Below are positions 22,034 through 34,655 of a stretch of DNA of 64,000 bases, piece by piece. The stretch is from Pseudocercospora fijiensis CIRAD86 (taxonomy: Eukaryota > Ascomycota > Dothideomycetes > Mycosphaerellales > Mycosphaerellaceae). Below the pieces are notes generated by a model that worked only from the letters and a program-made list of their open reading frames with translations, was not told the DNA's origin and did no database searches. The position numbers were made by a program, and so were the translations under genes. The stretch is taken from positions 242,377-306,376 of the forward strand of contig NW_006921540.1 of NCBI RefSeq assembly GCF_000340215.1, in the 5' to 3' direction. Position 1 is the stretch's first letter, and every line of letters starts with the position of its first letter.

Positions 22034-22454
22034 GAAAGAGATGACCGGAATGAGCACAATGACGATCACGAGGTGATGAAATTCTGCAACGACAGACGCA
22101 TGCGCGCGAGTGCATAATTGGGTGGTCTTTGACGGACGGAGTGAGCGTCCACCAAAGCCGCGCATGGCACTTGTAGAAAGCCGCGAAAAGAAATAACTTA
22201 CCACTCACTCACTGTAAGCCCATATCCACTGTTTCTCACTCTCAAGCTGCCACTTGTCTCCTCATCCGTCCCTCCAAAAAAAAAATATCAAAGCATTAGA
22301 ACTCGGTGTGAATTTGATCACTACGAAATTGTCTTGACCTCAAAGGAGACTTCTTCTTAAACCAAACCCTCCCCCAAACGCCATCGCTAACCCAGGGTAT
22401 ATCTTCGTTCGAAAAATCCAAACCTCCACAAAGTAAAAAAAAAATCCCAGAACG
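22034..22454. other. Convergent 3' flanks
   Basis: Space between the stops of the PI31 gene and the minus-strand membrane-protein gene. A-rich runs near 22276 and 22435. No gene seen. Confidence 0.5.
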
Positions 22455-24029
22455 TTATCTACTCACCCTCTTCTCCTCATCAGCAGTCACAAACGTCTGA
22501 GAACTCCACGGTCTCAGGATCCCTTCCTCATAACCACTAGCACGCCTCAACGTCGGCGTACTCTGATACTGATGTTTTTTAATCACCACCCACCTCCCAC
22601 TCGCAGCATCAAACCCCATCCGCGGCGCAAAATGCATATCATGCACCTTGTCGTTCTCGTCTCCAATCCCACTCCACGAAGCCGGTCCAGACACGGATCG
22701 AATTTTAGGAGGAGGAGGAGGAGGAAGAGGCAGCAAAGAAAGCGTATGCAGACAATTCTCCGCGCCCAAAGTTCGGGGGAAATTCACTCGTTGTCTACCT
22801 CCTCCACCATCGCGCGAGTCTCGTGCGACGACAGTGGTGCCGGTATCGCAAGAGAGATTGCGAGCGTGAGGAGTGAAAACATCTTCGGGAGCTCTGATGA
22901 ATGACGAATGGAGACTACTCCTCCGAGATCTCATGACAGGAATCGTACTCGTCATAGAATCTCGACCCACACTCCTCCTCCTCCTCCCCTCTTCTTGAAA
23001 AAGCCCCGAACGAGAATGCTGAGAAAAGCTCCTCGGCGTCGTCTCGACTTCCCCTAGATGCTGTGTCCCATACGACCCCGGCCCTTTCGCGCCGTTCGGC
23101 GTATGGAAAATTTTGTCCGCCCGGATCACGAGCCAGAAAGCCACGACGGAAATTTCGAGGGTGAAGTTGAAAACGTAGAAACACGGTTTGGAAAAGTACC
23201 AGGGAGGTTCTGCTTCGAGGGGGATTTGAGGGGCGAAATTGGTTATGGCGCGGAAAGTGGCTCCGGAGGCGAGGAGGAGGGCGGAGGTGATGCAGACGAA
23301 AATTTTGGTTGGGATTGTGTTTTTGAGGCCGAGACCGGCTGTCGCGTCGCCGAAGTTATCGGTGTGGGAGTTCGGTCTGGCGAGGCAGATGGAGATGAGG
23401 AGGATGGGGAAAGGGAGGAGGGACCATAAGGCGAAGAGTGCGGCACCGGTTTGCTGGATTGTTCGACCGACGAGTTGGTGGAATGGGTCCGGGAGGTAGA
23501 AAATTATGCAGACGCTGACGATGAGGCAGAGGATCATGGCGACGCTGAGGATGATGGGGAGGGGGATGAGTGCTGTGATGGGTTTTGACCAGCCGAGGCG
23601 AGGATTTTGGGCTCGCACGATGCGTACGGTCCACCAGAGGTTGGAGATGATGAGGATGATGACGCCGGCGTAGACGAAGATTTGGGCTGTCATTGCGAGG
23701 TGGATGTTCCGGGGTTGATGGGCCCAGGCGATGCGGAGGGAGGTTGCGATTGTGCGGGTGGCGCAGAAACCTGGATGAAGAAGCTCATATCAATATTCAT
23801 CACTTTTTTTTCTCTTTTCGTTCCACTTACCCATCGTCGCCGCATTGAAAGGAAACAACACTCGGCGCTTGTTCTTGTTATACAGAAACAGCGAGAAGTG
23901 TAAAATTCCCAAAATCGTGAAAAGTGGCAGGAAGACCAGATTGATCCAGACATCAGGATATATCGAAGGGCTGCCTCCCAAGCCCTGATGCTGGGGAGGA
24001 AAAGGTCCAGGTCCATGTGCCGGGATCAT
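22455..24029 (-). CDS. Multi-pass membrane protein, DUF3112-like
   Basis: Two exons, 24029-23831 and 23770-22455 (intron GTAAGT...CAG), 504 aa, in phase. About seven hydrophobic segments occupy the first 300 residues, starting at VWINLVFLPLFTILGILHF. The signature block RTIATSLRIAWAHQPRNIHLA is followed by IISNLWWTVRIVRAQNPRLGW. The C-terminal ~200 residues are Ser/Arg-rich and probably cytosolic (RSFSQHSRSGLFQ). This layout resembles fungal DUF3112 proteins of unknown function; a GPCR-like fold is possible but not shown. Confidence 0.8.
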
Positions 24030-25086
24030 GATGGATATCTTGACCGCGTGGAGAAGGTGTTTCTTTCAGAGAAGGTTGCTGTCCAGTCTTCACCATAGGA
24101 GTACCGTATCCCGTCTTTTTTTTCTCCTTCTCTACTCCCGAAAAAGCAATTTATTCTATCGTATGCCTCAAGGCGCGAGAGGGTGAAATGTCGAATATTC
24201 GTCCGTCGCACTCATTCCCATAGCAAAGCCAACAGCAAACAACCTCGTCACAGCATAGTAGAGAGACTGTCAAGTTTCAGGTATTCACAGCAGCAGGGCA
24301 GCCACACCTGTACATAATATAAGATCCAATACTGAGGAGACCCGTTCACGAACCACTCATGCAGATCAGCCAATCCTACTGCGCCTTGGGATCTTGGTAT
24401 GCAGGAAGCTTCAAGCCTCATTTGCTCGAAATGGAAACATATTCTACATGACGACAGCCATCATTATTCTACTGTAGGAGCGGTTCGGCTGGTATCGTAG
24501 TTAATGAGCGGACCTTGGGTCATGCCAACTGTCGTACATATATCTTCCTATCGCACCCAGCAAACTTGAGATGGAGAATAAACAAATAACGGTAGTCGAT
24601 GGTCGGAAGAAGAAAGTGTGCACGTCAGCGGCCGGTGGCTTTTCCAGGTAAAAGTAAAATTGGCAGAGTCGGGTTTTCAGCAAACCCCGATCATCGCATA
24701 CTCTCCTACAACAAGCAAACAAAGATTGCGCAAATTGCTGTCCCGATGTGCGCAGCGCATCATAATCTCATCAGTAAATTGATTACATTCAGAAGTCCAC
24801 GTCGCGTCGTCCCAAAGGATTGTCTGGTCGCGACTGACAAACGTGTTTCGTTCATCAACCAGATATTCAGAGCAAGTGGCTGGAGAACGGTCGTACGCAA
24901 CGTGGTATCGATGGCACAAGGCGAAGCTTATTCTAAAATGCGTGCACGCGTTGACATCGTACCACGTTCATAGATCAGATCATATTTCGCGACTTGCCTT
25001 GCCTCTTTTTGTTAGCATCCCAACGCAGGCCGTCACATGGTCCATACATTACTGTCACATACATGAAGATCCATCTATTATTCACC
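24030..25086. other. Intergenic, no gene seen
   Basis: About 1 kb between the start of the membrane-protein gene and the stop of the GH92 gene. Short overlapping frames only. It should hold the promoter of the former and the 3' UTR of the latter. Confidence 0.5.
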
Positions 25087-27695
25087 CTAAAACTTATACT
25101 CACTCAAACTAGGCGGCAAATCCGCAATTTTAGTCCCCCAATCACTCTCATTCCTCCCAAGCGTAAGCACCAACTCCTTCCCCTCCGTAAAAAACGAATG
25201 ATCGATCCAATTCTTCGTATAAGGCTTTCCATCCAAAGTCGCACTCTGGATATAAATCGCATTGTAGCTCGCATCGAAATTGAGATTCCTGATCGTGGCA
25301 GTTTTTTTCGTGACGGGGTTTGTGATTTTGACGCTTTCGAAGAAGGGAGGGATGATGAAGTACATGTTTTGGCCGGGGTTGGGGAAGAGGCCCATCATCG
25401 TGAAGGCAAGGAATGCGCCCATGGTGCCTGAGTCGTCGTTACCGGGGAGGCCGTCGTGGGTTGGCGAGAAGAAGGCTGGGACGTAGTAATGCGCTCGCTT
25501 TGCGCTCAGAGCCGGACGTCCGGCGTAATGATATTGGTAGACTGTAAGGAATGAAGGTTCGTTGCCGATATAAGTGATGTTCTGATCGTGAAGGTACTCG
25601 AGACGCTTTACAAACGTCTGCGGCCCGCCCAGTGCAGTAATGAGCTTGGCCATATCGTGCGGTACGTAAAAGGAGTACTCCCAGATTGAGCTTTCGTACG
25701 TCTCGCCGGCGTTATTTTGGAGCGAGCAACTCCTCGTTGGGCTGGTGTCAACATTTGAGCAATACAGAGGGTCTTGGAAACCCCAAGTCTGGTTCAGATG
25801 TCGTGGTTGGAAGAAGCCTGTAAAGCCAGTGCTTGTGGATGAGTTGAAGCGATTCGAAGTCTGGTCTGCCTTGAAGAGATTGATCCAGTTTCCTGAAACT
25901 TTCTGATACTTCTCAGCGTCAGCCTGCTTGCCCTCACCGGCTGCAATCTGCGAGATGCAGTAGTCGTTGTAGCTATATTCCAGTGTTCGTGAGATCGATC
26001 GGGTCACTATGCCGAAGCCCTTGTAGTCAAAGTCCGAGACAGGAATGTAGTTGAGAGCCTTCCAGCTGTCGAGACCTCCTCGACCTTGACAGCACCAATC
26101 TGTAGTTTGATTAGCTGGATTCTGGTGTTTCACATGTTTCGCATACTGACCATACGGTTCCTCTTCTGCGTCTTTCACCACGGCTTCGTATGCCTTCTTC
26201 CAATCAATGGTTTTTGATTTGAGCTTCACGTAGGCATCCGCTATCACAACATCTGCATTACTCCCACCCTGTGTGTAGCCCTTGCTGAGAGACATGTGGC
26301 AGTCCGGCAGCCAGCCTTGGACATCGTATAGTGTCAGGAGTCCTTGAATCATTTGCTCCATCGCTGTAGGGTCGATAACCAAGAGGAAAGGGAATTGAGA
26401 TCGAAAGTGATCCCAAATACTGTTGAAGATCAGCTCGCGATTCCGTTTGGGAAGCTGTTGGATACGACGCACCAATAGAAGCTGTCAAAGTATAATGTGC
26501 TCGGACTGACGACAGATTGGACTCCGGTGTAGTTCTGTGGATTGAGAAATGTTCGATAGACGCCTATTCAACGCTGTCAGTCTTTGCAAGCCCCCAAGAA
26601 AGCACGAAAGTTACCTGAGTAGAAGTTCGTCAAGGCAGACGAATTCACACCCCCTGTCTCGACCTGGATTGCGCTCATCTTCTCCTTCCAAGCTGCGGTT
26701 GCTTTCTCCTGTGTGCCGGCGAAGTCGAAGTTTGCAATCTCAGTCTCGGCAAGTTTGCAAGCTTGTTCGCTACTGACGAAGCTGTAGGCCATCCTTACAG
26801 TCACTGGACTCTTGTCCTTGAAGCGAAGGAATGCTCCGCCTGGTAGAGGATAGCCGTTGATACTTCTGGAGATCTTCAAGTCCTTGACCGATGTGCTGCC
26901 ACGACTGTCGGCGTATATGCCGCTATCTCGAATCGATCCTTGGAAGTCGGCACAGAAATATGCCACATACTTATCTTGGCCGAAAGATGGCGTGAAGCGA
27001 GCATTGCCAGTTACTCGTCCATTGTCTTCCACCGAGATACTTGCATTATCCTGGCGCGAATTTGATAGATCGGTGAGATCAATGAATACCACAGGACTGC
27101 CACTGCCGTCGCTGGGAAAGGAGAACTTGAACAGAGCCGTGTGAAATGCGGTCGTCATCTGAGCCTTGACGCCGCTCACCAATTCGAGCTCAAAGTATCC
27201 CGGGCTGGCGCGCAGAGACTCCTTCTTGTATGGAGTGGTTCGCGTTCGCTTTGGGAAGTTGCAGCCATCCACGGTGTCGTCCTTGCAGCTGGAGTATGCA
27301 AACAGCGGAAATAGTCCCAGGGACGGGGCGCCTCTAAAAGAAGATTAGTCCAAGGCATTCAGTGAGTAGTGCAAAACGATCGAATTCACATACCCGGTGC
27401 CAGAATCGTGCATTCCCGAGAAGCCAGTGATATTGGCGCCATCGGTGGTGAAGCCTCCTTGATTCGACTGGCTGTCTGTGTCGGCGACTGCCTTGGCCAT
27501 GCCGTATGGCAAAGATGCGCCGGGAAAGACATTGCCTATCGATTGTCAGCCCCGTCATGTCTCCGGCAAATGGGGCGCGTGCTGACCTCCAGCGCTTGAC
27601 CCAATGAGCTGGTCAACATACTGCAGAGGGTCAAGACCAGGAGCTGCTGCTGCGAGCTCGAAGGCTGCCAGGAGGATCAACAGCAGGACGTGCAT
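25087..27695 (-). CDS. GH92 family alpha-mannosidase, secreted
   Basis: Five exons: 27695-27587, 27535-27394, 27333-26615, 26563-26473 and 26419-25087, summing to 2,394 nt (797 aa), all phases consistent. A signal peptide (MHVLLLILLAAFELAAAAPG) is followed by the GH92 start motif GGNVFPGASLPYGMAKAVADTD. The N-terminal beta domain (to about residue 270) precedes the (alpha/alpha)6 catalytic domain, with YRTFLNPQNYTG, FYCIWDHFRSQFP, DSGTMGAFLAFTMMGLFPNPG (catalytic acidic residues) and the closing IPPFFESVKI. GH92 enzymes are Ca2+-dependent exo-alpha-mannosidases, usually alpha-1,2, acting on N-glycans or mannoproteins. Here probably extracellular. Length is normal for fungal members; intact. 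Confidence 0.93.
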
Positions 27696-28260
27696 TGTCG
27701 GTCAGTAAGAAGAATGACAAGCCACAAGAGGTGCAAGGGAAGAAGAAGAGATTGGAAGACGAAGTAGTCGAAGCTTTCTAGGAGGCCATGTTAAGATTGT
27801 CAAGAGGGAGGGGTACTTATTTAAACGCAAGTAGCAGCTATTCTAGTGTAGCAACGATGACCCTAGGTGCCGACCCACGTTCATGGTACGGGACGGTACG
27901 CAGCGTGCTTGAGCCTCCGTGCTTGAGTGGAGGACACAGGGATTGTCTTTGCTTCTTACACGACTGACTGCCGGTACATGTCGCGTCGCCGAGCATTTTG
28001 CTTCGCTCGACCGAAGAGGTGCGGTCGGTGACACGCATAGAATTATGGAAAGAAGACAATCGTGGTGCTGATCGAAGTAAGCCCGACGTGTGCGTGCATG
28101 CGTGCCTGGGTGAAGTGTGAAGATGCAGGCATGACCAGTGGTGCTGGGAAATGAGGGAAGGACGAGTTGGATGGAGCAGGCACAGTCTCAGGCACCTGCC
28201 AGGCGAGTGCGCCATTTTCGTTCCCTATCGTCTCTTTCTGGCCAGATACGGTTATCGCCG
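27696..28260. promoter_or_regulatory. GH92 5' flank
   Basis: Last stretch of normal composition before the repeat-rich region. A TATA-like TTTAAATA (minus strand) lies about 125 bp upstream of the GH92 ATG. No gene seen. RIP-type sequence begins at about 28260. Confidence 0.4.
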
Positions 28261-29017
28261 GAAGTATCTAAAATTAGATATAGCAAGGGATATCTAGATC
28301 GTATAGTCGGAAGTTAGACTGTCTTAGTAATATCTAGCGACTTGTAGCTAGCACGTAAGCTAGTATAGTATAGGCAAATATATAAGTATAGATTACTACT
28401 TTAGTATTAGGCAAAGGCCTCTTTCTTACTATTTGTTAAAGGATATTTTAGAAATATAGAAAACGACTTCTATATAGGGTCTTAGATCTTAAAGGCTATA
28501 GATACGACTTCCTATACTATATTATATAGTATTATATAGAAAGGCGAGAAACTCGTATATTCTTTAGGTCTACGTATTTCTAGTAGTACTTAGACTAGAT
28601 AGACGATAAGGCTTCTACTAGAGTATACGCTTTGCCTAAGTATAGCTTATTAAGTTATTTAAGCTATTATTAGATATAGAAATGCTACGTTTCCGCCTTT
28701 TAAGCTATAAAGTAGAGCTATAGTAAGCGCTATATATAGTCTATTAAAGAATAGCTACTACGTTTCCGCTCTTTAAGTTATAAAGTAGAGCCGTAGTAAG
28801 CGCTATATATAGTCTATTAAAGAATAGCCTATCCGGATAGATAGTACTACTAAGTAACTCGATTTTCCGCTTTTTAAAAGAGTTAGCCTCTCGCTCTAGG
28901 TCTATTATACTATTAAACTATCGCTTAGATTGCTTTATATCCTTCTTAGTAAGATTAGTAATATTATTAGAGGCTATAGTATACTCGCTAATTAGATTCC
29001 TCTTAGTAATACTAGCC
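28261..29017. mobile_element. RIP-degraded repeat relic left of element A
   Basis: TA-rich RIP sequence without a readable domain. It contains two tandem copies of a ~71-bp unit at about 28683-28823 (CTACGTTTCCGC...AAAGAATAG). It may be the other half of whatever element A inserted into. Confidence 0.5.
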
Positions 29018-29129
29018 TATCGCGAGGGACGATTAGTAGTTAGGCAATAGTATAGTATTAGGGTAAGTATCTACGGTTCTACGGAAAGTATATACCGGGC
29101 TTGGCTAGCGTACCGTCCCTGCCGTAATA
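29018..29129 (-). repeat. 3' LTR of element A
   Basis: 112 bp; direct copy of 42690-42803. The ends carry AGGGACG / CGTCCCT inverted motifs. Confidence 0.85.
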
Positions 29130-32100
29130 GTACCCCCGTCCGACAGAACGAAGGCTAGCGTACTATATTAGCTAAACCCCTTCTTATATACTCCTTCCGC
29201 TTTTGCTCGTTTTCCTTACTGCTCGTATTTGTATTATACGTTCGTATTATGCGTTCTTAGTATATTCTCCTCTCCTTAGTCTAAGTCTACTAGTTTAGCG
29301 CGCGTCTTCTTAGTAGCCGACTTTAGCGTAGCCTTAGTGTCGGAGCTAGTTATAAAGTTTGCGTATTAGCGTCGTCTCTTTTAGTTAGATGTCTCGCCGG
29401 TGCTAGTACTAGCTCGCTTGCGCTTTGTTCCGCTGCTCTTATCTTATATCTTACGTACGCCGACGTACTAGACTTGCTTTAGCGTTTCGGGTACGGGTAT
29501 CGAGGCGGGTGCCGAGGCTAGTAGGGATAAGGCGCGATCGAAGGGTTAGCGCTTCTAGTTCTTATCCTTGCCTTTTAGTAGGAGGAAGGCCTTACCTTTG
29601 CCCTTAGAGGCTAGGGTAAGGGTACCGGCGTCGGCGGCGCCGTACCGCGACTTAGTCTTACGCTTCTCCGATAGTTGCGGCGTAGCTAGCGCTTCTTCGT
29701 TAGTAGCTACGGTGCTAACGAGCGTCTTAGACTTAATAGCTATAGCGAGCTCGTCCGGTAGGTAGAGGTATAGGTCGGCGCGTTACTCGTCGGTAAGCGA
29801 CTAGTATCGTCCTATAATACCTATACGCCCTAGTCTGCGGCACAACTTTACCGGATCTGCGTCCTCCGTAGCGTAATCGTACTTAATGTCTTTTAGTAGT
29901 AGGCCCTTCTTATTGCGGATAGCAACCCAATTGCGGTCTACGCTCGGTATACGGCCTAATTGTAGCTAGAGATATACTATACGTAGGAAATAGTCGAGCG
30001 CGATATCCGTTAGTATACCGTCTTCGTTAGTCGTATTATAGGCCTGTATATTTATAAGGGCGTAGTCTAGGATTGCCTTAACATCGATCTCTGTTAGCTA
30101 CTTTACTATAGCGGCCTTAAAGGTAAGGTAGGACGGGGAAATAATTTAGAGCCACTTCTTATATAGGTCGTAGTTTAAGTCCTTATAGTACTTCCGCTAG
30201 CGCGCCTGCTATTAGCGTAAAGAGGTAACTAGCTCGGTTTCGCCCTCGATATCTAGCGGCATTACGGTCGTAATTATCGCCTAGTTACTTACGTTATCGA
30301 TATGCGTCTAGGTAACCTAATCTAGGGCCTTATAGCGGAAGGTGCCGCTGCCTATAAGTATAGTACGATAGGTAATAGCGGTAATCTTGTGCGTTCCGTT
30401 AGGATGCTACTTATAGTATAGGTACGGCGGGCTAATTAGCTTACGCTTAGAGCGCGGATATCCCTATACCTCGACGGAGCACGTATACTACTTTCCGAGA
30501 TCCTTTAAGCCGATAGTAGTATCGTCGACCTTGCGGTATATTATTCCGAGTTTAAAGTCGGACAAGCGGGTACCTATTAGTAGTATATAGTCTATTATCT
30601 CAAATCCTAGCGCGTTATATATTAGTACTACTATATTAGCTTAATACTACGACTCTAACTAGTCTTCTATACCGGTATACTATATGCTAGAGCGCTAGAA
30701 GTTCTTGTCCTTATCTATATTAACTACTCTACGGCGTACCTTCTTCTTGTCTACTACTCCGTCTTCCTAATCGTCGTCCTTGTCTGCCTTACTCTTATCC
30801 TTCTTAGCTGCTCTAGCCGCTCTACGGCGCTGCTTGTTCTCCTCTACGTCCCTTAAGGCATCCTCCTTATCGTCGTCCTCCTCTTATCCTTTAGGTATAT
30901 TTATCTCGTCGTCGATAGCAGATCCGTCGCTAGCGTTATCGACGTAGTCCTCGGCTTATATAAGGTTCTAAACGTTAGCGTCCTTAGTATCGGCTTGTAT
31001 AGCGTCCTAATTGTCCTCGGTATCGTTAGTAGGCTTATTATAGACAGTAGGATCGGCGTCGTCGGTAGGCTCGGTATAATCGGTAGGCTCGTCTAATATC
31101 TCGTTTTTATAGTCGGCGGCTAGGGGGTTAGCGTCGTGCTCTGCTACCGTACGCGTCTATAGTAGCGTATAGAGTAATAGGGTCGGTCCTAAGACTAGCG
31201 GGCCTCTATAGTATCCCTAGACGCAGTCGAATATAGCTTAGAGCCTACTACGCAGGTCTGTACTAGGTGCCGGAGTAGGGTAAAAGTCGCTAATAAATTC
31301 TTTAAAGTACTCGTTTATATAAGCAGTCTTATATGCCGAGCTAAGGAATTAGTATTCGTATACTAGTTAGAGCGTAATTTGTCCTATACGGGCTAACTTG
31401 TCTATTATTATAACACGCTCGATAATGTTGTTATCCTCCTTTATAGCGACCTTAACGGCGTTTACCGTCGTTATATAGGAGAGGGCGGCGGTACGCTAGC
31501 GGGCGCCTAATGCCTTTATAGCGTCTCGAATATCTCTATTTATATCGACGCCGTCTAGGATCGGGTATTACGGTCGCTCGCCGTTATTCTAATCGCTGTA
31601 CTATAAGTCGTCGCTATCGTTAGCGTTTTAGCGTGCTAGAGAGTCGCCGTCGTCGTAAGCGTCGTCGCGTACTAGAGAGTCGTCGCCGCTATTAGGGTTC
31701 TCGCGTACTAGGGAGTTATAGTCGATAGGGGCTAGGGCATCGTTATACTCGGTCTCTTCGTCGTACGTTTATACGAGCGTTTCCGCCTTAGGGTCGTTCG
31801 CTACGACGTACTATCCTAGATTGTACTCGTTATTAAAGTAGGTAGTTTCTATTACGCGAATCCTCGCCTCTAACCTACCTTTCGAGGTTAGGATAAACGC
31901 GTCGCCTACTTCGGTAAGGCTTATACCGACGTTGGCTTCTAGTAACTCCTACGCGAACTTAGCGTCTAGTACAGTCTTTATGTTTAGGAACGCGATAGAG
32001 ACAGCCTCGGTTAGCTATACTACCGTTATAGGCTCTATTACGTAGACTAAAATTGCCTCTATTGCTACCTCCTAGAGCTCTTTATTGCGTTCTTATACCT

Positions 32101-34330
32101 CTATAGGGTCCTGTATCTTAGTGTCCTGTCCTAGAGCCTTGCCTACTACTACGGTCGACAATATAGCGACTAGACCTGTCTCCTCCTTATAGTCGGCGTC
32201 CTTAGGTATATCCTTTAGCGACTTGTTAGTAGCGGCGTCCTCTGCGTTGCCGACGTTCTTTAGTAGTCGTAGCTACTCGGTAGTCTTTTGCGGTTGCCGC
32301 TCGTTAATAGTCTTTAGCTAGTATACGCGATCTCGTAATAGCTTAGCATCCGCCTAGGGAAGCTCGCCTACCGCCTTTTTATATACTACTTAGCCGTATA
32401 AGGTAAGCACCTATTCGCCGTCTACTATAATTACTATACTATTCTCGTCTTCTGCCTACCTACCGAGCTCCTTATCGACGGAACGCGCTATTATCGTATG
32501 TCTAAGGAGGATCTAGACGTCCTTATAGATAGCGTCGAGCGTTATCTTTCGTAAGAAAACATTCGCGAGTACCGCCTAGATTAACGTCGGCTAGTACTTC
32601 CGTAGGGAGTCCTTAAGGTAACGGCCCTTAGGTAGCGGTAGATTAGCTTCGGTATTCGCTATAACGTCCTGCTTCTTAGTGTCCTTTATTAGGATCGTCG
32701 TACTAGACGTTATAGGCTGCGGCTCGATAGCGTCTTACTTGTCTTGCGCCGCGATTATGCCTAGCGCGTCTTGCTTGTTATTTGCTATAGTCTCGCTTAG
32801 CTCGGCGCCCTGCTTGTATCGTAGGGCCTTCTTATTTAGATTTAAGCCTTCGTCGCCCTAGTAGCTACGTAGCGTATTATAATAATCCTTCTACTCTCTA
32901 ATCGTCTTGCGCTTCTATACGATAGTGTCTTAGTCGTAGACGACCGTAAGCGTACGCTCGGGCTAGTACCGGCATTTAGTTTAGAAGTCTACCGTCGACG
33001 TAATCTACGTAGGATATTATAGTAGCGCGGTTGTTTCGCCGGTAATAGGGTCTACTAGCTCCGCGGCTAGAATCTTTTCTTGTGCCTTTATATATATCGC
33101 TACCGTTTGCTAGTTACGCATCCGCTCGGCCGTAAGTGTCTAGTCTAAGGGATACTAACCTAGTAGGTCGTCGCGATTTAGGTGCTACTCTATCTCGTCG
33201 CGGCCCGCGACCTAAGCGATCTAGTCGTAGACTGCGACAAGGTTAACGTTAGTGTCGTCCTATCTAGGCATATCTTTAAGTACCTCGTATAGAGTGCTAA
33301 TTGCGTTAGAATAGAAACCGTACTTTACTAGTACGCAGAATAGCGGCGCCGTCGCCTAGACGTAGTTTCCGCTATATAGCGCTCCTATCTCCTAGTAATT
33401 AGTTATGCCGATATTAAGTCGTAATAGCGTTCGGATAGCGTAATAGATGTCGTAGTTCCGTACGCGCATAGGGATGTCGTCTAGGTCGTAGAAAAGCTTC
33501 GTATACTAGGGGTTAGGGAGCGTAACGACCGCGCCTTCGTCGCTAGCGTTAGATACGTCGGGCGCCTAGTCGAGGAACTAGCAGAATTCTAGTACGCTAA
33601 AGAAACGGGCCTACTCGGAGCGGTCGTCCTTATCGTACCTACGAAGGCTCGCATTTTCCTAGAGTATAATCTTAATACGTCGTAATAAGTTACGGTCCGT
33701 TACGCTAGGCTCCGGGTCGAGTAGTAGCAAGGCGAAGTCCGTAGCTTCTATATAGTCCTACGCGCGGATGCGCGTAATAAAGGCGCGATAGGAGCCGTGC
33801 TTATATAGGAAAAAATCCGCGATCGTAATTAGGTAGATCTTAGTAGCGCGCCCGCGAAGGAGAGCTCGTAGGATCGGCGTCTTATAGATTCGCGTTTAGA
33901 TCTTAGCGCTTATAAACTCGCCGACGTAGTCGCGTAGCGGCTAGTCTAGTTCGTAGTATACTAGTGCTAGTACCTACTCTACTAGAATACCGTAATTAAG
34001 TCTCTACGCTACTTCTATCGGCGTAGTAGCGTAGTCGTCGTATAGCTCGAATTTAGGCTCTTAGGAGGCGAAGAACAGTAGGGACTTATAGCGGCGTTCC
34101 TTTAGCTAGGTCTAGCTAGGGTCGGATAATTCGTCCTAGCGGTATGTATATAAGGCGGTAGGCGGCGGGCTGTAGTTGTTATTCTAAGGGCGGTAGCGTA
34201 CTATCGCGGTAATGTCGCCGGGCGTACTAGCGTCGCTCGATATAATAGGGTTGCCGACGGGGTAGCGTTGTATTACTAGAGGGCGTACGCAGTCGTAGAT
34301 TCGCTAGAGTAGGGGGAGGTTAGTGTCGTA
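29130..34330 (-). pseudogene. Giant second ORF of element A (~1,700 codons), unknown function
   Basis: Reading the minus strand in one constant phase (codon first base at position = 1 mod 3) gives a continuous frame broken only by TAG/TAA, which RIP makes from CAG, CAA or TGG. No TGA was met in the parts read. It uses a different phase from gag-pol and follows it by about 330 bp. Features: KIYLITIADFFLYKHGSYRA near the start, a long acidic Asp/Glu-rich middle (around 31.6 and 31.0 kb), a basic stretch (RRRAARAAKKDKSKADKDDD, about 30.8 kb) and a Lys-rich C-terminus reading up to the polypurine tract. No RT, integrase or other known domain was recognised. The original start is not visible because ATG has been mutated. 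Confidence 0.8.
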
Positions 34331-34655
34331 TTAAGTTTAATATATACGTAGTAGCTGAAAATTTTTAGGGCGTTACTAGGGCGTTCCGCTTTATTATAAC
34401 GCAAACTTTACCTCGCCTGTGCTACGCCGTTTATATATACAGTACGGCCCGTCGGATTAGAGTAATAATAGGGGAAAGACAATAAAGTAGACTATTTGCG
34501 TTTCAAAAATAAAGTAAAGTAAGGTGCGATTTAAAATAAGGTAAAGTAGGGTACGATTCAATTATAGATAATAATGCTATAACGTAGCGTACTGCGATAG
34601 AGATGCCTATTGTTGCGTATAGTGCTGCTTAGTTAACCTTCTATGTAGCCGTTCT

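Noticed and set aside
29425..29765. Plus-strand Ser/Arg/Leu-rich frames in element A
   Set aside because: Antisense to the giant minus-strand frame, which keeps a constant phase over 5 kb.
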